DNA of 64,000 bases from Merluccius polli (lineage: Eukaryota; Chordata; Actinopteri; Gadiformes; Merlucciidae). Positions 11,123-24,350 of this stretch are shown here, piece after piece. Positions within the stretch are counted from its first letter, which is position 1; each line of letters begins with the position of its first letter. Where the stretch lies: NCBI GenBank assembly GCA_030340625.1, contig JAOPHQ010003978.1:67001-131000 (forward strand). The letters run 5' to 3'. Under the pieces are notes generated by a model that was not told where the DNA came from, did no database searches, and saw only the letters and a program-made list of their open reading frames with translations. The translations under genes were made by a program, and so were the position numbers.

Positions 11123-11779
11123 TAGTAATGATGTGCATTGCATAGTAATGCCATAGTTTGAGTATTGCTTTGCACAAACAAGTATCGGCAGCAGAGGTGG
11201 GCGTCGGGGTGGAGGGGGGAGAAGAAGAAAACATTAGGAGGAAAACCATGAGTGTATTCATTCATTTAGTCTATAACGGAGACATGAAAGCAGATACAAA
11301 TTATTTAGTATGTGTTGAGAAAAGCGAACTGGGTTGGTAGCCTGACTGGATCACCTGGCGAGTTGCAACATAAGGTTTATTTAGGTAGTATACTCAATGC
11401 AAAACCGTAGTGTACGCAAAAATAAGTAGTGTCATCTGATTGGCTTTACTTCAGTTGTTCCACCGTCTGCCATTTCCACTACTGGGGATAGCTAATGGGG
11501 ATAGCTACCGGTAGCTACCAGGTAAACAAAAGCGCTATTCCTCCTGGTTTGGTTGCATGCGCAATGGTTGGCGCGTTTTTGTGCCATAAATAGAGCCTTC
11601 ATTTTTCCCGGGACATCATACCCAGTGGCAGACAGAGCTGCATAGTGAAAGCGAGGCTTATAGGGAAGCTAAGGGAACCAATCTAAACGCAGATGTCATT
11701 ATTCTGTAGCCATTACACTGTGCAATCAACATTTACTTCATATTGATACGTTAAAGCAAATAAGTTGTCTACAGGACCT
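10860..11779. mobile_element. TTAA-flanked non-autonomous DNA transposon
   Basis: TTAA at 10856-10859 and at 11780-11783 flank the unit. The left end AGGGGCTGTAGACAACTT and the complement of the right end AGGTCCTGTAGACAACTT match at 16 of 18 positions. TTAA duplication points to piggyBac or Kolobok mobilisation. There is no transposase. A (TTA)n run lies at 11088-11118. Confidence 0.75.
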
Positions 11780-11984
11780 TTAAACTAATAGTGATTTTTT
11801 TTTAGGTGGGCCTTTTTTTAGGTGGGCCTTTTTAGGCGGTTAAAATATGTTTTGCTGCTAACCCCGTTCACAGCAGTACATTGCTTAGCATCTGTGCTGG
11901 TACAGCTGTCTGCTTCTCCAAGTACCTCATGCAACCCCACTTCAAAACATCTGAACTATACCCTTAATGACTAATGATGTGGGT

Positions 11985-12540
11985 CCTGAGGCTACACCCT
12001 AGCACTCACCCAGTACACCCTAGCAAACCCACAAGAACACCCTGGCAACCATCCACAACACTAGCAACTGTGCAGAATACCTTAGCAACTGTCCAAAACA
12101 CCCAAGAAGCAACATATAACACCCTAGCAGCCACCATAAAACACAACTTCATGTCACTCTACTGTACACTTCCAATATACCAGGTGCTAAAACCTTTATT
12201 TTCAGCAAGCTGCACACCACAATTTCTTCTTCTGAAATTGTACTTTTTCTAGTTGTTATTCTTTCCAAACTTCCCTACTCAACTCCTCCTTCACTCTTAT
12301 GGAACACTATTTATACTTTTTCAAACTTTTAACCCTTTTAAACTCCCACATACACATACATGGGATTTTTCTCTGTGTTCTCAAAAATTACACAATTCTC
12401 TCACTTGACTATTAAACTTAACACCCTATCAACCACCTAGAAACCAACACCATAGAAACCACCTAGAACCTAGCAACTACCCAGAATACCCTAGCAACCA
12501 CGTAAAACACCCTAGCAACCACCCAGTACACCTAGCAACT
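11985..12540. repeat. Interrupted minisatellite (CACCCTAGCAACCAC-type unit)
   Basis: Degenerate tandem copies of an approximately 20-bp unit built on ACCCTAGCAACCACCCA fill 11985-12150 and 12420-12540. The intervening 270 bp is AT/CT-rich single-copy-looking sequence, likely an insertion or the body of the repeat family this satellite belongs to. Confidence 0.75.
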
Positions 12541-12640
12541 AGGGCTACACGATATTAGGAAAACATGCGATATGCGATAACGTTGTTGAATATTGCGATG
12601 ACGATATGACTCACGATAAATAAATAAATACTGTGTGCAG
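12541..12640. mobile_element. hAT-like terminus (AGGGCTACACGATATT)
   Basis: AGGGCTACACGATATTAGGA followed by GCGATATGCGATAACG words matches the style of a very common fish hAT-derived repeat end. The opposite end was not seen; the copy abuts the minisatellite directly. Confidence 0.5.
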
Positions 12641-13462
12641 TGTGCGTTATTAACATTGTCAACCAATTTTAGAAATGAACACTGAGAAGAAAATACTCAT
12701 CAATACTTCAATGACATAGTGTCAACATATTTTTCTAAAATAAACAGTAGAAAAACATTGTAATTACTTATTACTCCAGCAATAAATAAAATAGCACTCA
12801 ACATGTGTGGTAGATTTGGCAAGTAGGCCTACTAAAAAATAACTTTGAATTCAGAAAACGTTAATACTTGACTACAGGATATTGTAATAAAATGTATGGA
12901 AATTGTATTTCCATATTAAAATATTTCAAAGCTCTAAACAATGTAATATTGCATATTTAAAATATTGCCGATAAACACTCCCACTAAAATGGTACATTCC
13001 GCGCACCAACAACAACCCTTCAAACTAAAGGCGTAATGGTAAAATCTGTGTTTGTTGCTCAGTAAAACGGCAGCTGACTGTTAGAATATGTAATGGCATA
13101 ATGCACAGTATAATAATAAGAATAGATCATGAATACATAATGAACATAGTCAATAGACGCCCAGTGTGTGAAAAAAATCTGAAGTGCTCCTCCTTGTAAA
13201 CAAACTGACAACACAATTTAACTCCACTGAGAGCTGTCGTTATTTACGTTAGCCGTTGTATTTAGAAATAGTGTAATGTGCCGGGTTGTTTTTCCTTCTA
13301 GCGCCTTACCTTTGATAAAATGATCATTGCATAGACTTGAATAGTACATTTATACTTGCTAGCCAACGTGAGTAGACTGCCACTAGTGCTAACAACTGCA
13401 TTAGCCAGAAGTTGGCCCCATAACAGAGACAATACAGAGGGGCGTTCAAAAATATTGTGGAC

Positions 13463-13683
13463 AGACCTTTTTCACAGAGGTGTCATCGTAGGACAAACAG
13501 AGGTGTCGCTCATAACACTAATTATGGGTCAGCTACTTTTATGTACCAGGACATGGGTAGTAGACTTATTCTTCACTAGTTTAGTCTACCTGTGCCCTGG
13601 TACATACAAAGAGCAGACCCATAATAAGTGTTATGAGCGACACCTTTGTCCTTCCTAAAATGACGATCTTTGAAAAGGGTCTC
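13463..13683. mobile_element. Long hairpin MITE
   Basis: Arms 13463-13567 and 13578-13683 are imperfect inverted repeats. CAGAGGTGTCGCTCATAACA pairs with its counterpart near 13627-13646, and GACCTTTTTCA pairs with the complement of TGAAAAGGGTC. The loop is about 10 nt. No coding. This is the structure of a fold-back MITE. Confidence 0.75.
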
Positions 13684-14936
13684 TTGGTTATGCTATGTGC
13701 TCACAGAGATAGTCGAGATGGAAAGCAGGGTGGAGTCTAAGTCATGGACAGGTGCAGAGGTGATTCCTAGGCTGTCAAACAGCTTGTCTAAAGCAGTGCT
13801 TTGAAGTGCTAAAAACAAGCAAACCTGCAATAGGATTAGAATTTGTTTTACCCACGCACGCACACACACAGACACTATCTCTTCCTTACTAAGCAAAGAG
13901 GCTTTAGCTAATGATGAGTCTTTTAAAAGCAATATGCATGCATAAAGAAAGCAGGGTGTTGTATGCATACGTTTAATTTGAACTGCTGAATCGCCTGTCG
14001 GCCTTTTGCCGGAAGTCAACACAAAATAATTACAAAACAAAGTGAAATGCCTCACAAGTGCAAGTGAGACAAGCTAAATAGTCCTTATCAGTCATAAATG
14101 CATATACTGCAATGTATGCACACACTGTTGGAAATACACACACACACACACACAGACGTGTGTGAGTGTGCCAATATGCTAATGACGGTCACTTCGCTCA
14201 ACGTCTTAACCCCATTGCTTCTTCAAACCCTTAAGATATGCCCGGAGTGTGGAATATCACTGTGGTTTGAAATGAATATTTCATTCCCACAAGAGAACAA
14301 ATGATTTCCACAAGCATTAGACATACTGTACATGGACATGCAAAAATATCCATGCTTGTGTGAAATACAGTAAGTTTAAAGATATCCTGAGATCCTTTAA
14401 CAACAATTCTCAAATTGTCAGTGGTTTGACATGTTTTGTGAAAAAAAATTAAAATAAAATAATAATAATAATAATAATTCAACCCATAGCCCCCTCACTA
14501 ATCCACTCATGTGCACATGTTGATCTTGAATTAAAAGTCCTAAAACATAACTACATAGTACAGTTTATGAATTAATTCAGCCATTAGAGTTTAAAAATGC
14601 AGCCAAAAATTGAAAAAATACCCTGAATACTGATAATTACATTGTGTTATTAGTATAATATAACGTAATTTGAAGTTGTCTATAGTCGAGTGTTTTCTTT
14701 TTAGTAATATTATAGTGGTGATACAGACACTATATAAAATACAGCTACAGCGCAACAGTGTAGGACCAACAATGATTGAATAAGGCAAATTAGTATATCA
14801 ACTGTGATTTTATGTATGAGAATATCCTTAATTGTTAGGTTATTGTCTTTGTAATATAATGAGTCTGTGATTTTGTTTGCCATACAAAGGTAATAAATTC
14901 CTTTGAAAAATTGACATGGACACTGATTATGATTAA

Positions 14937-16631
<1,695 letters not shown>

Positions 16632-17309
16632 TCAATAGGCCTACAGCAATTGCATTAGGCTTATATATTAAGCATGGGAGAAAATAATTGTTCTAATAAT
16701 TATCAAGAGTACTAATGCTTCACGAGGAGATGTATTTCATGTTAGATCTAATGAGAGATCTACAACTAAAAACCTTGATGGGCAAACACACTGCAACGGC
16801 AATCTAAAATCAAATGCTAAACGAGCTATGCATGTTTCCTCTATATTCACATTCTGTAATAAAGTGATCTTCAGTGGGGAACCAATGGGACAATCTATGG
16901 TCCAAGTCTAGCGGTGTTAACTGAAAGGCCGAAACAATGGTGTGAAAGCATGGCAAAAAGAGAGGCGATACCCGGTCACCAGCAGGGAACACTGCTAGAC
17001 CCGTGGTGACTTGGACCGCTAAATGTGTCTTTCGCTCCCCGCTTTTGATCACCTTATTGTAGAACGCTTATTGCAGACTTTTCAAAGTTTGTGTGCTTCA
17101 AGGACATCAGCGTACACAAAAAAAAAACATGAATCACAACAGCACACACCCAATCACACTGCTGCAAATCACGCTCTCTGAATTTTCACTGTTAAACCGA
17201 ATAGTGCCGCATTTGTTCTGTACGCTGATAGAAATAATTCATTCATGTATTTTAAATGTTTAATCAGTCAAATGCTTCTACACTTCTCTTATCAATCTAG
17301 GTTTTGTTA

Positions 17310-17589
17310 TGATCGGATGTGAATACCGTAAGTAATCGGACAGAACGGAGATCTCCGTCTCCACGGAGAGCGGCCACTGTTTGATTTCATGTATTCTATT
17401 AATTAGGGTATATATTATTAGTCTATTTTATAGCATATTTTATTAGGAACGGATGGGCACAACGTTGTGGTCATTTTATTTATTTTCATTATGAAAAGTG
17501 AATTTGTTTGTACAGGCGGTCGGTAATTTAGCGAAGGCAATTTAGAGGAGGCACTGTGTGTTGCCTATAGACAGCTGTGGGAAACCCTG
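17310..17589 (-). mobile_element. hAT-like terminus ending GTGGGAAACCCTG
   Basis: The minus strand starts CAGGGTTTCCCACAGCTG, then has GCAACACACAGTGCCTCC and a low-complexity AT stretch. This is typical of a hAT terminal region. The matching terminus at 16161 (CAGGGTTTCCCACA) does not nest correctly with the long-armed element, and the flanks give no 8-bp duplication, so the extent is unresolved. Confidence 0.4.
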
Positions 17590-17599
17590 CGATAGAAAA

Positions 17600-20290
17600 A
17601 CATTACATGGCACACTTGTGTCTGTTGCATATTGCATTTTAAAAGCAACTCTTGTAAAAGTCCCATTCAGAGCACATTAACATATGCCTTTATAAACAAT
17701 TTATAAACAATTTCTATTACAATTTTAATTACTTTAAATTATTGTTATTTTTAAAATTGTTATAATTCTGTTATGCTACATTTTCTTTTGGCGCTTTAAA
17801 CACATTTTAAAATAACCACATTTAGATAATTTCTGTCTTCAACAATCAAAGATTTCATTATTTTGTATAATTTATGCTTTTTTTTAATTATCAATGTAAC
17901 TAAAAATTGTAATTGTCAACTGCTTAAAAAAGAAATAAACAAAAATGTATAAGATGAAATTGCCACACATATGGAGTAGTGTAGATTATAGACTCAATGC
18001 ATTGACAATGATTACACACAGGGGGCACTTCTCCCTCACACTCACTCCATCTAAATCATTCTTTCCTCTTAATGTCTCTCCATTTTTTTCTTCTCCTGGT
18101 GTCACAGCCTTATGACTCTAGGGTTCACAGCCCGAATCCCTTCTAAAACAGGAAATGAATATGATAGCGCTCCCGCATTTATATTAATAACTTTATCAGT
18201 ATTCACAAATCACCCCAACTCATTTATTTAATGTGCCATTTACAGCAACGGAGGTGTGCTGCTGGATGCCAACTCATTTAGGGGGGGAAAGTTTTAAATT
18301 TGAGAGTTTGAGCACAAATCTGTGGCACATGTGGCCTCACAAGCACAGGGTAAGTAAAACTAAGCTTTTTTAAGTTGCTGTGAAACTGAGGGCAGAGGAA
18401 AAACATTGCTGTCATTGCAATACAAAACCTCCCAACTCCATTTGTTGTTGTTTGCTGTCGAATTAATTGCCCTATGAGTATAAATTGACCCCAATACACT
18501 CAGAAGTGCCCATGACCAAAAAACCTGTAAAATCTTGTGTTACAATGTTTTCATCCACCAGCACACTGATATTTCTTTACAAAAGCAGAGGCGTCTCTCA
18601 GGCCAACATTCCTTCACATGTCTCAGAGAGCACCAGCATAATACCGTGGAAATCACCTTGCAAACCAATAGACAACTTTGAGAATTATATTGCTGTAGGA
18701 TTGGCCACATCACAATCCCTCACTGTTTTAATAGGCAAAATCAGGATAATGCACAAGGCTGCATATCTACATGGGGACAAACAGATCAACTAATTATCTC
18801 TCACTTCCCGACAGACTTTGACGTGAAAGTAAAAACTGTATACATATGGAGGGAAAGATTATGTTTTAATAAGGCTGACACGGTTGTCATTGCAGCACCA
18901 TTGGAAACAAATGAATCAAGAATCCAACAGCAACAGGGCGGGAGTGCTGCCTAGCGTTTAGTGCGGGTGCTGCCCTCCACGTTGTCCTGCATTGAAACAC
19001 AGCCGTAAGTAGCCGTGAACAGACCGGGGAAGAAAACAACTAAAGAAAACCGAGTTACTCTGTGGTCTTCGACCACCCACTAGTAACAATTGTAAGTGAG
19101 GACTATTTGAGTCAGTGTCTTATTAATTCATTAACAAAGGTACTTGTTGACAAATATGATTTTATTTATGTAGCTAGTTCCAAGTCCAGGTTCAAGCCGG
19201 TAAGGTCTCTAATGATGCACACAACAGGCTGGTGACGCTGATATCGCGGTTGCCTTTCAGAAAGGACTAATCTGTCAAGTAATTGTCAGCAGCACCTGGG
19301 AGTCTTTTTAATACCTCGACCACATTTCTATTCCACAAGGTCACTGAAATGTTTCACATTCAGTTTTTCCTACTTAATATTGGTTTTCATTAAATGTCCA
19401 ACGATAATGTAAATTATGTACGCTTTTCAAGCAAAAATAAATCAATATGGGCTATATCACTAATCCCTACATGTTATGGTGATATGGAATAGTTAACAAC
19501 ACACATTCACACACAGTAGTAGATATACTGTTCTTCAAAATAGGGAGAAAGTGCATTACTGTAACTAACAAAAGCCCCGAGCATTTGATTGGCAGGGATC
19601 CATTGCCCATGATACTCTGGAGAAGAGAAGTCATGTCACAGTGACAGCCAAGTCCATGTGTAGGTACCCCTTCCAAACGCAGTCGTGTCACGTTTAATTA
19701 CTCACAGCTCACACTGGCAAGGCTGACATTGATCATTGCTAATTACTACCACTTACTTCATTATGCATGTGATGGAATTGGAAAAATAATTATGATAAAA
19801 TCCTTCACGAGTTAAAAATTAATCAACTAATTGCCTTCAATAATTCAAACTAATATGTATTAATAATACATGTAAGTTAATTATAGGTTAGCAATTACAA
19901 GTTATGTTTTAATTGAGTACATTCAACCAAGATGTTTACAGGATAATATGTCTCGCAGGCTTAATCAATCAATCAAAATTAGGACGTGTATGTATAGAGT
20001 ATGTCCCTCAGCTGCTATAATCTATACCATTGCCTCCCAAAAATAAGATTCAGTAGTAAATAAGTAAGTCCTAAAATTTATTTATAGCACCCTGCACAGA
20101 CAGGGGTCACACAGTGCATTACAAGTGCAAAACTATCTTTTGAGTCCATCCTTTTTTCTGCTACTTGTGGTTGTTGTTTTTTCCTCCTGCACAGCACAGC
20201 ACAGGGCAGCACTCAGGGGCTAATTGGCCTGACTCCAACAATGGAGCAGAAACACGTGGGACTTCGCCTGACCTGACTTGCCCATTCAAC
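17600..20290. other. Low-repeat AT-rich intergenic sequence with candidate conserved elements
   Basis: No coding homology. Three stretches have the unique, mixed-composition look of vertebrate conserved non-coding elements: 18540-18780, 19230-19390 and 19700-19940. The last is rich in TAATTA-type homeodomain words. At 20070-20135 a short stretch TTTATTTATAGCACC resembles a fish interspersed-repeat tail. Conservation cannot be tested here. Confidence 0.3.
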
Positions 20291-20292
20291 TC

Positions 20293-20295
<3 letters not shown>

Positions 20296-20388
<93 letters not shown>
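20296..20388 (+). repeat. (CA)n(TA)n compound microsatellite
   Basis: CA repeats to about 20324, then TA repeats to 20388. Confidence 0.98.
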
Positions 20389-20391
<3 letters not shown>

Positions 20392-20519
20392 TAATTAGGC
20401 TACTTTATTTTCTCTTAGCATTAAGTATTTAAAAAACATAAATGGTAAACACAAATAGGTGAATTAAGTAGCCTAAACAAGGTGGGTAATTATAGCAGAT
20501 TAAAGTAGCCTACATTTGT

Positions 20520-21309
20520 TCAAAGCCCGCCTCCTAATTACGCGATTGGACCCTTTAAAGTGGGCGATGGAGGCGAGGGTTGGACGCGGGTTCGCCTGTC
20601 ATGATCATCTTGTAGTGCCCGGGGTTTTAAAACGGCGACATAATTACATTACACCTACCCACCATTCAAACTATCAGTATCACACTCATGGAGGGGCCAG
20701 TGTCTCGTGAGGCTTTTTGTTTTGTTTTGTTTACGCCAATGAAGGAGCACGTGCCAAGCAATATACACCGACGTGCAGTCGTGAAGGAAGGCACATTTTG
20801 GGAACAATATTTCGACACAGGTATGGGACACACATCAATGGGAAGACAACTTCCCACACTTAAACTCATCCCTCCGTGTCACAGTCCAAACCCACGCACG
20901 CACGCACGCACACACACACACACACACGCACCATGTGTCATCCCAACAACACGTTAAAGCGTCAGCGCAGCGCGTGCAGACTAGTCTATCCGTCTTCCAG
21001 CAACAAAAAAACAGCAACTCCTAAAATAGTCTTACTGTACCGGCGAGCGCGTTATTCAGTGTCGTCCTCCTCCTCCTGCTGCTGCTCCTCCTCCGCCTCC
21101 TCCTCCTCCGTGTCCTCCGTGCAGCCGTCAGTCCCGCCGGTTGGGGAGAACAGACGCCGTCCTGCCTCCCGTTCCCCGCCAGCAGGTGTGTGTAACGGAG
21201 GCGCGCGAGCGCGCCTGCTTATTGATGTGTCCGTGGGTAACGGAGAGGGCGGGTGAAGCGTGGCGGGAAAGGCGCGGCTGTGTCGTTCCCTCCCGAGGTT
21301 TCTCCCCCC

Positions 21310-21366
<57 letters not shown>

Positions 21367-21580
21367 CTTTAACCCGTCTCCTACCGGACAAGTTTGACGA
21401 ACGAGCGCCGCCCCTCCCTCACTCCTAGAGTCGTCTTCGGAGAGGGACTTTCACACTCAATCAGACCGCTTCCCGGGCCGCTTAGCGGGGGTCACGGCAG
21501 GGTAAACACACCTAGCTATGCGTCAAGGTGGGTCCCACAAAAAGTAGTCAAAATGTGCCGCCCGTCTACCGGTTAAATGC
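20520..21580. promoter_or_regulatory. CpG-rich block, possible promoter or first-exon region
   Basis: The block is far richer in GC and CpG than its surroundings: GGCGCGCGAGCGCGCC at about 21201, GGAAAGGCGCGGC, CGAGCGCCGCCCC at about 21403, CCCGGGCCGC at about 21474, plus CCGCCTCC and GATTGG boxes at 20525-20550. It includes a CTC/CTG-rich tract at 21064-21120. No TATA box or reading frame identifies the gene or strand. A possible donor-like AG|GTGTGTGT lies at about 21184 on the plus strand but is in low-complexity context. In a fish genome such an island often marks a transcription start, so this is the most likely host regulatory feature in the window. Confidence 0.45.
21304..21364 (+). 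repeat. Poly-C tract followed by (AC)n
   Basis: About 23 consecutive C followed by about 38 bp of AC repeats, inside the CpG-rich block. Confidence 0.98.
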
Positions 21581-21581
21581 C

Positions 21582-22006
21582 ATGTAAAAGAGCCTTTATT
21601 GATTACGTTAAACGCATTCACAAATGGCTGATCGCAATTACAAAGTAATTATTTCACTTTACGTGATACAGTGTAGGCCTACAACTTTACACTGCAGTGA
21701 TACAGTGTAAAAAAAATAGTTTTTACATTAAATAACTGGCAGCAAGTGCCAAGTAATTTGCTGTACATTATTGTATGGTGTAGGATATATATTGAATTTC
21801 TATTTACAATAATATTACACTTACCTTAACAACAAATTACAGTTGCATATTACTATGATATCATTCAATACAACAGTGGGAATCCTGGTACTCCTGTGAC
21901 AATTTCACAATAAAATACAATTTTACTGTGATTTTTGTTTATCATTCATTCAGATATTCAGCAAAATGTTAGTTACACTATCATTTAATGCACAACAAAG
22001 TGAACA

Positions 22007-22077
<71 letters not shown>

Positions 22078-22860
22078 CATTTACAACAATAAAATATTGA
22101 ATAAACATTCTATATAATGTAAACTGTATAAAACAAAAATGAATGAATACAACTTAATTCACTTGCAGTTTGGTGCAGGTGGCATGTTTGAGACCTGCTT
22201 AGCCATATACAAAAAGATCAATCAACAGGGAAATATGCAACATTCAGAACAATACATTATTCCAAAACATGTGAACTGTACAACAATAAGAGAATCGCCG
22301 TTTTACATGAACTACAAAAAACATGAACTACAACACACAGGCAGTCAGAACAGCACAGGTTCCTTATAACTATGGATTGTGAACACTTGAAAATAGTGTT
22401 GCATGCAGACCCCTGAAAAGAAAATGTTTATAAGCATAATATGTCATAATTGTCTGTCAATGGCTAGAACCTCACCTGGATCTAGTAATTCAGCCATTCG
22501 AACTCAATGGTCTTTTCCTTTTCACTCTTTGTGTTGAACTTTGACTTGGCAGTGCATTTGGTTGCATCAGGATTGATCCTGACCAGGAACCTAATAACAT
22601 TTAATGAAAAGTTAACAATAGGAATTCTATAATTTTACAATTACTCAGTGTTTCCACTACATGCATCAAGAAATTGCACAACACCGCCACTGGATTACTA
22701 GCGCCACTGCAGTCAGCCATGCAAAATGTATTTATTGGGCGCCACAAATGCTGTTTGTTTTATTTAAAAACATATATATCATAGGTGTCCCCTGAAAACT
22801 TTACATTAATGCCAAAATAATTTGGCTCGTGCACCTCGCATGCTAATTCCTGTTATATTC
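21582..22860. other. Intergenic sequence with (TA)n
   Basis: Contains a 66-bp TA repeat at 22010-22076. The rest is AT-rich with no recognisable gene or element. Confidence 0.5.
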
Positions 22861-23350
22861 AGTGATGTAAAGTAACAAAGTATAAATGCTTTGTTACATT
22901 ACTTAAGTAGTTTTTTGGAGTATCTGTTTGCTTGAGTTTTTATATTTCTGTCGACTTTCACTTTTACTCCAATACATTTGCAGTGGACTCATCGTTACAC
23001 TACAAAATAAAATCTGAAAATAATTGTCTCACTGACAAGTTGAGCCTAAATAATATTTTCTGGAAAATCACAACCGCAAGTCAGTTAGCTACAGTATCAG
23101 TATGAACGCATCCTCCTCATCCACTAGCGGTAGTACAGCCATGACCATAATCACCGCAAATATTTACCTATATATGTACTTTTTTACTTTTACTTTTGAT
23201 ACCTAAGTACATTTTAAACCAGATTAATACTTGTGATACTTAGATACATTTTATTTGAGCTACTTTAGGACTTTTATGCAAGCGATTCTCTTTCAACTAT
23301 CTATACTTCTGTACTTTTACTCTGACTTTCTAGTACTTTATACACCACTA
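22860..23350. mobile_element. Non-autonomous hAT element (CAGTGATGTAAAGTA ends)
   Basis: The left end CAGTGATGTAAAGTAAC and the complement of the right end TAGTGGTGTATAAAGTAC are matching terminal repeats of a widespread fish hAT family. The interior has the usual TTACTTAAGTA, TTTTACTTTTACTTTTGATA and ATTTTATTTGAGCTACTTT words. A clear 8-bp duplication is not preserved. Confidence 0.7.
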
Positions 23351-23714
23351 TACCATTGTATGAGACCATTTATGTTGGAATGCACCAGAACGCTACTGGT
23401 ATCAGTGATCACACTAAAATCTCTCAGCACCACACACATCAGCACTGTGCACATCAGCACCGTGCACACGCACATCAGCACTGCTGCTTGAAAAAATCGT
23501 AGGGGAAATACTGATTACTATTATTATTACTAGCATATACCTGGGAGTGAGGCAATTGCACACACCATGCAAATGTCTACTGGTGCATGTTGCAAATCAC
23601 TACCCATGAGTGTGGCAAATTGTTACCCATGAGTGCCATGGAAATCATGCACAATCAAAAAAATGTTGCCCATGTTGTGCTATGGACTTTAATTTAGTCG
23701 ATTTTAAGTCTTCA

Positions 23715-24350
23715 ACAGGGGGTCCGCGACCCCTAGGGGGTCTGCAGAGGAATATTTTCGATGTAATACTAATTCCATTGGATTTTTTTGCTTGGTTGTA
23801 ATAATATATTTTGAAATAATGTTTTCTATCAAAATTAAATGCTCAGTTCCCAGTGTTATGAATGTTCGTAGAACAAGACTGTCAACAGAACATAAATTTC
23901 ACTTTTTCCCCACTAAGCCAGGCCATTGACTGTCCTGGCGAATTAATTTCTGTTGCCTTATCCATATGCCTCCTCAATCTATCCATCTATGCCCGTCTGA
24001 TCTCAATTTCTTCTACAAAGTACTGGGGTTTGTACAAGTATGATGGAATGCGTCCACGGTCCACCAAATGCTGCTCTTTCATAAAAATCGTCAGTGTCTG
24101 AGTCAGACATTGTAAAATTAGGGAATTCCGTTGGTAGCCTAACATACAGCCACCATCTTCTCTCAGAAGTCTTTGAGCATGAGCAGTGGTGTGTAAACAC
24201 AGAATCGAAACTTGTTCGTTTGTGGGCACTTTTGAGAACTACCTAGCCAGGGCAGTTCGTATGGGCTTACTTGCAAAAAACACAGATACAGCTATGGGAG
24301 CTGCTTAACACTCGTTTGGAATAGAAGTGATGTCAATGGCTCGCCAACTG
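23715..24350 (-). mobile_element. Probable hAT-derived repeat (GGGGTCCGCGACCCC)
   Basis: CAGGGGGTCCGCGACCCCTAG at about 23716-23736 resembles a common hAT terminal hairpin. The adjoining 24000-24230 segment holds a minus-strand ATG frame beginning MSDSDTDDFY with a later frame reading SYLYKPQYFVEE. It looks like decayed element-borne coding sequence but is not identifiable. Confidence 0.35.

Noticed and set aside
24000..24230. Minus-strand frame MSDSDTDDFY and SYLYKPQYFVEE as a host gene
   Set aside because: Short, frameshifted and beside a hAT-like end. I considered a P2X7-C-terminal-like, element-borne protein but the match is too weak to claim.
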